From: an uncultured Lachnospiraceae bacterium
GTDB taxonomy: Bacteria; Bacillota; Clostridia; Lachnospirales; Lachnospiraceae
DNA length: 12,361 nt
Reading direction: 5' to 3'
NCBI GenBank assembly: GCA_910585075.1
Contig: CAJUED010000041.1
Span: 1-12,361, forward strand
The translations under genes were made by a program, and so were the position numbers. Below, piece by piece: positions 7,211-11,741 of the stretch (positions are counted from its first letter, which is position 1; every line of letters begins with the position of its first letter). Below the pieces are notes generated by a model that worked only from the letters and a program-made list of their open reading frames with translations, ran no database searches and was not told where the DNA came from.

Positions 7211-8307
7211 TATACTTCGCCCCCTTCCATTCTCTTTTCCGTCAGATAGGATTCTGATGTGACATAGCCGTCAGGGCCTGCTTTAATATAGTAATCGGGC
7301 ATCCTGAGTAAATCCTTATTTGGAAGAAAATATTCTTTATCAGGGTGTTCCGCTTCCACCCCGGCAACCAGTGCATTCACAGGGCAGGTCTCCACGCACC
7401 GAAGGCATCCTTTACAGTGATAATAGTCCAGTCCCTGATTGACCATCATATCCCTTCCTCTGTACTGTCCCGGCGCGAACTGGAAAACCATATCCGGGCA
7501 GGTGGAATCGCACATGCCGCAGTTGATGCACCTTTCCTTGATAAAAAGAGGAATGTAGCCCTGTCTGGAAGGAGACAAATCCGCAACCACGCTGCTGCCA
7601 AATTCAGGATTGACGCCTCCTATGGGTGCTGTGTCATAACCCCATTTGGGGCCGGAATCCCCATTTTCCTGTTTTCCTTCCATATTAATGTGTTGCAGAC
7701 CTTCTTTCCCAAGGGCTCTTACTTCCTCATACCCTCTGTTTATTCCGTTCAGATTCCCCATAAGGGCGTCCGGGTATTTTTTTCCAAGGGTGTCGGCGCA
7801 GATTTTGTTTACATCCTCAAGGGCTATGAATCCCATGACCCGGGCCATGGCGCCCAGCATCACCACGTTGATCCTTGAGTGGGTTTCCATGGCAATCTTC
7901 TGGGCCTTTACCACATGGCAGGCTTTGATATACCCGGGCACCTCCAATGCCTTTTCTTCCTGTCCTTCCTCTATAGCCACAATTACACCGGTGTTCTCAT
8001 CACAGCCCGTCCACACACTATCGTTTTTCAAAAGGGCCTGATGAAAAATCACCAGCAGGTTGGGCCTTACCACCGGCGAGTGCACCCTGATTTCCTTTTC
8101 CTTATCGCAGTACCTGATAAAGCCTTTTACCGGCGTGCCGGTCTTTTCCGAACCATAGCTTGAAAAGCTGGAGCTGTTTAAGTCAAGATATTTGACCCCC
8201 AGCTCCCCTAACATCTTGCCGCACAGATTGGCGCCAAGACCGCCGATGCTTTCCAGACGGATTTCATAATAGCCGCTGCCGGTTTCAGGCAGATTTATTT
8301 TTCCCAT
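7210..8307 (-). CDS. 2-oxoacid:ferredoxin oxidoreductase, fused gamma-delta subunits
   Basis: A 365-residue protein joining a gamma domain to a ferredoxin-like delta domain. The gamma part (about 14-200) has SIGGLGANLCGKMLGELG, a variant of the usual GGxG motif, and SYGSEKTGTPVKGF (50-63), equivalent to the PorG region before the CoA-linked fold. A linker (about 200-250) leads to a 2[4Fe-4S] domain with Cys260, 263, 266 and 270, and Cys298, 301, 304 and 308, in two CxxCxxCxxxCP motifs. This domain should pass electrons from the alpha-beta catalytic protein to external ferredoxin. Its ATG follows GGAGG by only 4 nt, a tight spacing, and the site lies inside an inverted repeat. The stop overlaps the start of the alpha-beta gene, so the two are almost certainly one complex made from one mRNA. 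Confidence 0.9.
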   Translation of the reverse strand: MGKINLPETGSGYYEIRLESIGGLGANLCGKMLGELGVKYLDLNSSSFSSYGSEKTGTPVKGFIRYCDKEKEIRVHSPVVRPNLLVIFHQALLKNDSVWTGCDENTGVIVAIEEGQEEKALEVPGYIKACHVVKAQKIAMETHSRINVVMLGAMARVMGFIALEDVNKICADTLGKKYPDALMGNLNGINRGYEEVRALGKEGLQHINMEGKQENGDSGPKWGYDTAPIGGVNPEFGSSVVADLSPSRQGYIPLFIKERCINCGMCDSTCPDMVFQFAPGQYRGRDMMVNQGLDYYHCKGCLRCVETCPVNALVAGVEAEHPDKEYFLPNKDLLRMPDYYIKAGPDGYVTSESYLTEKRMEGGEV

Positions 8308-8314
8308 AATACCT

Positions 8315-8362
8315 CCATACTGTTTTGAGAAGTTTCGAGATGATACTTTATAAACAGTATGG
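8315..8362. repeat. 11-bp perfect inverted repeat over the oxidoreductase promoter and ribosome binding site
   Basis: CCATACTGTTT (8315-8325) and AAACAGTATGG (8352-8362) are exact reverse complements separated by 26 bp. The downstream arm overlaps the Shine-Dalgarno bases of the gamma-delta gene, and the upstream arm touches the putative -10. It could be a pair of operator half-sites, or, if transcription starts further upstream, a hairpin that hides the ribosome binding site. Confidence 0.6.
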
Positions 8363-8376
8363 TTTTCATTTGGAAA
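8347..8376 (-). promoter_or_regulatory. Putative promoter of the oxidoreductase operon
   Basis: On the minus strand, TTTCCA (8371-8376) and TATAAA (8347-8352) are 18 bp apart, a fair -10 with a weak -35. This places the transcription start about 33 nt before the gamma-delta ATG. The whole intergenic stretch (8308-8429) is short. Apart from this promoter and the inverted repeat it contains only an AT-rich 6-bp stem (CCTATT/AATAGG) after the membrane protein gene. Confidence 0.45.
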
Positions 8377-8429
8377 AATTATGCATGGTGCCTTTTATCC
8401 TGTTTGGCCTATTTTCTTACAATAGGAAT

Positions 8430-9080
8430 TCAATATCCAAAACGAAATGGCATCAATACATTTAATAGAAACGCAAAAACAATTCCGATTACCAGCATAA
8501 TCATTGAATCCTTGACGGTTTCACGTCTTAAAACCACACATCCGCAAAGAAATACCACCAATTCCAGGATTGAACGTATATTAAAATAACTCCACCCATA
8601 GACAAAGGTCATATTAAATAAAGCAGCAATCATCATTGCCGAAAGGACAAAAGAGATTTTACCCTTCCCCTTTGCATACCAGCAGATAAATGCCAACAGT
8701 GGAGAAATAGCCGTAAACCCTGCCCAAATCATTGCATAGCTTTTTGGAAAAAAGCCTGCCACAAATTTTGAGTATAAATAATAGCTTGTCACCATCCCTG
8801 CAAAGAATACAAATACATTTATTGCTGCTCTGATTGACGAATTACTGTAAATTGAAATGCATATGGCAATCAATACCCATATGGCAAAACGCCCAAGAAA
8901 ATTACCGACATCCAAATATCCAAATAGAAAAGGTAACTCGTTGCTTGCCGTATTATCTAAGAATTTTGAAAATGTTCCCAAAGCAATTCCCAGAAATAAG
9001 ACAGCAAACGTATTGATAACTTGCCTGCTGACTGATATTGACTTTTCCTTACATCGCAGAGTATTTAAAAAGATTTTCAT
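8430..9080 (-). CDS. Multi-pass integral membrane protein of unknown function
   Basis: I do not recognise the function of this 216-residue protein. After a short basic N-terminus it has about seven hydrophobic segments (near residues 21-38, 62-79, 83-103, 115-135, 143-162, 168-184 and 191-210), so it is almost entirely membrane-embedded. Between segments are GGYxx-free, small polar turns, for example FFPKSYAMIW and WYAKGKGKIS, with the basic stretch suggesting a cytoplasmic loop. No signal peptidase site, ATP-binding motif or catalytic motif is visible. Its start (GAGG, 8 nt spacing) lies 11 bp after the stop of the small gene at 9092-9523, so the two are probably co-transcribed. It looks like one of the uncharacterised Firmicute membrane families, but I cannot name it confidently. 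Confidence 0.75.
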   Translation of the reverse strand: MKIFLNTLRCKEKSISVSRQVINTFAVLFLGIALGTFSKFLDNTASNELPFLFGYLDVGNFLGRFAIWVLIAICISIYSNSSIRAAINVFVFFAGMVTSYYLYSKFVAGFFPKSYAMIWAGFTAISPLLAFICWYAKGKGKISFVLSAMMIAALFNMTFVYGWSYFNIRSILELVVFLCGCVVLRRETVKDSMIMLVIGIVFAFLLNVLMPFRFGY

Positions 9081-9091
9081 AACATTTCCCT

Positions 9092-9523
9092 CTAAGCTTC
9101 TTCTTTGGATGAAAAAAGACGGATTCCGTCAAAGGGTTTCCTGTTCTCTTTCCAGTTTTTTATATTATCTATAAATTCTCTGAAATTTTCGGCAATCTTG
9201 AAAATATTTTTCTCCCTGTCAATATAGCATATGGGGGCATCACTGTCCGGGCCGCTCATTTCCCCAACCGTGACAATATAGCCGCCCTGGCTGTCCGTTG
9301 CCATAATGTCTGTCCAGGGAATTGTGTAAATATCCGCCCGCACCTTAACATCATCAAAAATAAAATGAACATCATATTCATCCGCAAGCCTTTGATACTC
9401 GGCATTCCTGGCGGAGGCAGGCATGGAATAAACCGTCGTCCCTGTCCGAATAATTTCCGTATCTTTCATGAATATTGAACTGCAGGTATTGTTTTTCGTC
9501 ATATCCAAATAAAGCTTTTTCAT
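9092..9523 (-). CDS. Small soluble protein, possibly of the SUKH (SMI1/KNR4) type
   Basis: The protein is about 143 residues from the ATG giving MKKLYLDMTKN. The frame is open for 25 more codons upstream, but those run through a terminator-like hairpin and lack a ribosome binding site; the chosen ATG has only a weak AAGAGA, so the start is uncertain. The second half, with IPWTDIMATDSQGGYIVTV, then PICYIDREKNIFKIAENF and a helix ending in EFIDNI, resembles the SUKH pattern of an acidic, aromatic beta-sheet followed by 'ACFKIA-x-SF-x-EF'-like helices. SUKH proteins include immunity proteins of bacterial toxin systems, but no toxin gene is in this window. No signal peptide is seen. The identification is tentative, and a plain hypothetical protein is equally defensible. 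Confidence 0.6.
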   Translation of the reverse strand: MKKLYLDMTKNNTCSSIFMKDTEIIRTGTTVYSMPASARNAEYQRLADEYDVHFIFDDVKVRADIYTIPWTDIMATDSQGGYIVTVGEMSGPDSDAPICYIDREKNIFKIAENFREFIDNIKNWKENRKPFDGIRLFSSKEEA

Positions 9524-9556
9524 GAAACAATATCTCTTTTCTACCATAAAGTGTAC

Positions 9557-9591
9557 AAAAGGAGCCGTGCACTGTCTCCACATACGGCTCC
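9557..9591 (-). terminator. Terminator-like hairpin after the cyclophilin gene
   Basis: GGAGCCGT and ACGGCTCC (9561-9568 and 9584-9591) form a perfect 8-bp GC-rich stem with a 15-nt loop. On the minus strand it is followed directly by TTTT. It lies 57 bp after the cyclophilin stop, so it probably ends that transcript. Its bases also recall domain V of group II introns (GAGCCGTATG...ACGGCTC), but the two-nucleotide bulge and part of the upper helix are missing. Confidence 0.6.
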
Positions 9592-9599
9592 CTTCCATC

Positions 9600-9635
9600 C
9601 AATAAGCTGGCTCGCACCGCGAGACTGCGTTTGAT
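9600..9635. repeat. Left copy of a 36-bp inverted repeat flanking the cyclophilin gene
   Basis: The sequence CAATAAGCTGGCTCGC, a variable core, then GCGTTTGAT matches the reverse complement of 10510-10545 at 31 of 36 positions. The five mismatches are all in the core (positions 17-19, 23 and 27 of the repeat). Within this copy CTCGC/GCGAG forms a small hairpin. It begins 12 bp beyond the cyclophilin stop codon. Confidence 0.75.
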
Positions 9636-9647
9636 GTTTCGCTTCGG

Positions 9648-10400
9648 TTATTCTACATATTCAATGCTCTCAATTACCGGCCTGTTTTCCTCCGGAACCA
9701 CGCCGTTTCTGTCCTGGCCTGTGGTGTTTTCGCAGATATCATCCACAATCTCCATCCCTTCCGTCACATGTCCGAAAGCGGCGTAATCTCCATCCAGGTA
9801 GGTTCCGTCCTGATGCATGATAAAGAACTGACAGCTGGCGCTGTCCGGCTGACCGGAACGTGCCATGGAAATGGTTCCCCTTGTGTGAGAAATGGGATTG
9901 TCCACACCGTTATTTGCAAATTCTCCGGTGATAGTCTTATCCGAGCTTCCCATGCCGGTACCTGTAGGGTCTCCTCCCTGCATCATAAAACCACCTATGA
10001 TACGGTGGAAGGTCAGACCGTCATAAAAACCTTCCTTTACCAGATTGACAAAATTGGTGACGGTAATCGGCGCGCTGTCCGCATCAAGCTCCACCTTGAT
10101 GGTTCCCTTATCCTTAATGTTGATATTCACATAGTGTTTGCCGGATAAAAGGGTCTCGCCGCCTTCATTTTCCGGCTGGCTGTTTTCTTCTGTCCCAGCT
10201 TCTGCCGCATCATCCGCCAAATCTGTCACTTCTCCCCCTTCATCGGCTTGTTCCAAAGCTTCCTGGTCTTCTCCCTGCGCCTTCCCGGCTTCTTCCTGAT
10301 TTGCCTGGCTTTCTCCTGCATTTCCTTTTCCTGAGCCACAGCCTGCTGTCAAAGCCACAAGCAAAGCGGCGGCGAAAAGACAAATTGCTTTTCTTTTCAT
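9648..10400 (-). CDS. Lipid-anchored cyclophilin-type peptidyl-prolyl cis-trans isomerase
   Basis: A 250-residue exported foldase. From the ATG at 10400 (AAAGGA, 9 nt spacing) it has a signal peptide, MKRKAICLFAAALL, ending in the lipobox LTAGC, so Cys21 is the expected lipidation site. Residues 22-85 are a very acidic Glu/Asp/Gln/Gly-rich linker that would space the domain from the membrane. The cyclophilin domain (about 88-250) has FHR (131-133), FMMQGGDP (138-145), QFF (191-193) and LDGDYAAFG (202-210), matching active-site positions of human CypA. The residue equivalent to CypA Trp121 is Tyr201, as in many bacterial cyclophilins. It probably assists folding of proteins outside the membrane. 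An upstream in-frame start 13 codons earlier lies before the ribosome binding site and is rejected. The gene is flanked by inverted repeats. Confidence 0.93.
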   Translation of the reverse strand: MKRKAICLFAAALLVALTAGCGSGKGNAGESQANQEEAGKAQGEDQEALEQADEGGEVTDLADDAAEAGTEENSQPENEGGETLLSGKHYVNINIKDKGTIKVELDADSAPITVTNFVNLVKEGFYDGLTFHRIIGGFMMQGGDPTGTGMGSSDKTITGEFANNGVDNPISHTRGTISMARSGQPDSASCQFFIMHQDGTYLDGDYAAFGHVTEGMEIVDDICENTTGQDRNGVVPEENRPVIESIEYVE

Positions 10401-10440
10401 AATTTTCGTTCCTTTCGTTTCAATATTCAATTCTTCCACT

Positions 10441-10509
10441 GATGTGCCCTGCAGCGCACGCGCTCGAAAAACCTTCGGTTTTCCTCGCTCGCGGGCTTCG
10501 CCCTATACA
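10441..10509. repeat. GC-rich hairpin block next to the right inverted repeat
   Basis: This stretch is much richer in G+C than its surroundings and contains compact hairpins: AAAACC-TTC-GGTTTT (10468-10482) and GGGC-TTC-GCCC (10493-10503), plus repeated CGCTCG words on either side. Together with the adjoining 36-bp repeat it looks like a dispersed REP-like element, inserted in the 5' untranslated region of the cyclophilin gene. Copy number in the genome cannot be seen here. Confidence 0.45.
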
Positions 10510-10545
10510 ATCAAACGCTGTCACGCTCCGCGAGCCAGCTTATTG
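10510..10545. repeat. Right copy of the 36-bp inverted repeat flanking the cyclophilin gene
   Basis: ATCAAACGC, a variable core and GCGAGCCAGCTTATTG form the reverse-complement partner of 9600-9635 (31 of 36 bases identical). It lies 110 bp upstream of the cyclophilin start codon. If transcription starts near 10630, both copies would be in the untranslated ends of the same mRNA and could pair with each other. Confidence 0.75.
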
Positions 10546-10556
10546 AAATAATCTGA

Positions 10557-10584
10557 AAAAAATGTCAGCAAGCTGCCATTTTTT
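10557..10584. terminator. Bidirectional A/T-flanked hairpin in the cyclophilin-perR intergenic region
   Basis: AAAAAATG (10557-10564) pairs with CATTTTTT (10577-10584) and CAGC (10566-10569) with GCTG (10572-10575) around a 2-nt loop. There is one T/C mismatch, for 12 bp in total. Both strands end the stem in a run of T, so it has the form of a bidirectional terminator. On the minus strand it lies inside the predicted cyclophilin leader, where it might act as an attenuator. Its GC part is short. Confidence 0.45.
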
Positions 10585-10629
10585 CATCTTTCGTCTGCGC
10601 ACTGCTCATTGCCATCACGTACATTTTAG

Positions 10630-10650
10630 CACAAATTTTATAAAATTGTG
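10630..10650. promoter_or_regulatory. 21-bp palindrome between divergent promoters
   Basis: CACAAATTTTATAAAATTGTG is a dyad in which eight of ten base pairs match around a central A. It covers the predicted -10 of the leftward cyclophilin promoter and lies just upstream of the -35 of perR. It may be an operator, though AT-rich DNA gives such dyads easily. Confidence 0.4.
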
Positions 10651-10666
10651 TATATACCCTCGACAA
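10637..10666 (-). promoter_or_regulatory. Putative promoter of the cyclophilin gene
   Basis: On the minus strand, TTGTCG (10661-10666) and TATAAA (10637-10642) are 18 bp apart. The -35 uses the same bases as the perR -35 on the other strand, so the two polymerases could not bind at once. It predicts a 5' untranslated region of about 230 nt containing the hairpin and repeat block. Confidence 0.45.
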
Positions 10667-10687
10667 AAAAATAAAATGAGTTATAAT
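10660..10687 (+). promoter_or_regulatory. Promoter of the perR-rbr operon
   Basis: TCGACA (10660-10665) and a perfect TATAAT (10682-10687) are separated by 16 bp, placing the transcription start near 10694. The flanking DNA is AT-rich. The -10 is buried in Per-box-like operators. Confidence 0.75.
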
Positions 10688-10701
10688 TAAAATAATTCTA
10701 A
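10681..10701 (+). promoter_or_regulatory. Two overlapping Per-box-like operators on the perR promoter
   Basis: Compared with the B. subtilis Per box (TTATAAT-N-ATTATAA), the stretch 10681-10695 matches 12 of 14 positions and 10687-10701 also matches 12 of 14. They overlap by nine bases and cover the -10 element and the expected start site. A PerR dimer there would block RNA polymerase, suggesting autorepression that peroxide relieves. Confidence 0.65.
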
Positions 10702-10719
10702 ATATAAGGTGGTGAACAG

Positions 10720-11112
10720 ATGACCAGATACGCCAAGCGGATACTGGATTTAATCAATCAGTCTAATGAGCATATGACAGCGGAACAAATCTTTTTAGAG
10801 CTAAAAAAAACGGAGCCAAAGGTCGTTCAGGCAACCGTATATAATAATCTGAGCGCCTTATACCATGACGGCCTGGTCCGAAAACTGTCGCTGGAAGGTT
10901 CTCCCGATCGTTACGACAAAATCAGGAAGCATGACCACCTTATCTGCAAGGTATGCGGGGCTCTGTCGGACATCACTTTCAGCGATATGACCCAGGATCT
11001 GGAAAAGCAGCTTGGAGAAGGCATTCTTTCCTATGATCTGAAGGTATTCTATCTCTGTCCGAAATGTGCCCGTCAGGAAATTTCAATACCACAAAGGAGG
11101 AAAACTATATGA
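10720..11112 (+). CDS. perR: Peroxide-sensing Fur-family repressor PerR
   Basis: A 130-residue Fur-family regulator. The winged-helix DNA-binding part (about 1-62) includes VVQATVYNNLSALYHDGLV. The residues that bind regulatory metal in B. subtilis PerR (His37, Asp85, His91, His93, Asp104) have equivalents His18, Asp66, His71, His73 and Asp84; the Asp at the last position is the PerR-like choice, where Fur usually has Glu. Cys76, Cys79, Cys113 and Cys116 form the structural zinc site. It is about 15 residues shorter at the N-terminus than B. subtilis PerR. AGGTGG lies 7 nt before the ATG. Its stop overlaps the rubrerythrin start (ATGA), with the rubrerythrin ribosome binding site inside its end. 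The metal-ligand set, operator and neighbour all favour PerR over Fur or Zur. Confidence 0.88.
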   Translation: MTRYAKRILDLINQSNEHMTAEQIFLELKKTEPKVVQATVYNNLSALYHDGLVRKLSLEGSPDRYDKIRKHDHLICKVCGALSDITFSDMTQDLEKQLGEGILSYDLKVFYLCPKCARQEISIPQRRKTI

Positions 11113-11651
11113 AAACAACAAAGTATGCAGGAACACAAACCGAAAAAAATCTGGAGGCGGCCTTTGCCGGAGAGTCACAGGCCAGAAATAAGTACACCTA
11201 TTTCGCATCCGTGGCCAAAAAGGAGGGCTATGAACAGATTGCCGGACTTTTTCTGAAAACGGCAGATAACGAAAAAGAGCATGCCAAGATGTGGTTTAAA
11301 GAGCTAAGCGGCATCGGTGACACCAAAGAAAACCTTGCCGCAGCCGCAGACGGTGAAAACTATGAGTGGACGGACATGTATGAAAATTTTGCCAAAACCG
11401 CTGAGGCGGAAGGATTTCCCGAGCTTGCGGCAAAGTTCAGGCTTGTAGGCGAAATTGAAAAACATCACGAGGAGCGTTACCGCGCCCTGTTAAAGAATGT
11501 GGAAACAGCAGCCGTATTTGAAAAAAGTGAAGTAAAAGTATGGGAATGCCGTAACTGCGGGCACATTGTTGTGGGCACAAATGCGCCTGAAATCTGCCCT
11601 ACCTGCAATCATCCCCAAAGTTATTTTGAAGTGCATCAAACCAATTATTAA
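11109..11651 (+). CDS. rbr: Rubrerythrin (peroxide-reducing non-haem iron protein)
   Basis: A 180-residue cytoplasmic rubrerythrin, which reduces hydrogen peroxide to water using electrons delivered through rubredoxin-like iron. The N-terminal ferritin-like four-helix domain carries diiron ligands typical of the family: Glu22, Glu55 with His58 (EKEH), glutamates around 92-101, and Glu117 with His120 (EKHH). The C-terminal rubredoxin domain has Cys147/Cys150 and Cys163/Cys166 in CRNCG and CPTC. The length is normal. The ATG at 11109 is chosen because AAAGGAGG lies just upstream and because MKTTKYAGTQTEKN is the usual start; a start 15 codons earlier would lie inside perR. It overlaps perR by 4 bp and would be derepressed with it under peroxide stress. 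Confidence 0.96.
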   Translation: MKTTKYAGTQTEKNLEAAFAGESQARNKYTYFASVAKKEGYEQIAGLFLKTADNEKEHAKMWFKELSGIGDTKENLAAAADGENYEWTDMYENFAKTAEAEGFPELAAKFRLVGEIEKHHEERYRALLKNVETAAVFEKSEVKVWECRNCGHIVVGTNAPEICPTCNHPQSYFEVHQTNY

Positions 11652-11688
11652 TGTAATATTTCCATATGCTGCCCTGTGCATTTGAAAA

Positions 11689-11710
11689 CCCGGGAGATTT
11701 CTCTCCCGGG
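11689..11710. terminator. Intrinsic terminator between convergent genes
   Basis: CCCGGGAGA (11689-11697) and TCTCCCGGG (11702-11710) form a perfect 9-bp stem with a 4-nt loop. On the minus strand the stem is followed by TTTTC, giving a good terminator for the gene ending at 11742. On the plus strand, after rubrerythrin, no T-run follows, so rubrerythrin termination there is less certain. Confidence 0.8.
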
Positions 11711-11741
11711 CCACTCATATATAGAAACATTCTTTACAGCC

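Noticed and set aside
7345..7878. Plus-strand frame of 177 codons opposite the gamma-delta gene
   Set aside because: It is antisense to the ferredoxin and gamma domains and has no start signal.
9378..9617. 79-codon minus-strand frame overlapping the SUKH-like gene
   Set aside because: It begins inside the repeat and terminator hairpin, has no ribosome binding site, and conflicts with the better frame at 9092-9523.
9600..10545. Insertion sequence with terminal inverted repeats
   Set aside because: No transposase is encoded between the repeats and no target-site duplication is seen at the ends, so a full IS call is not supported.
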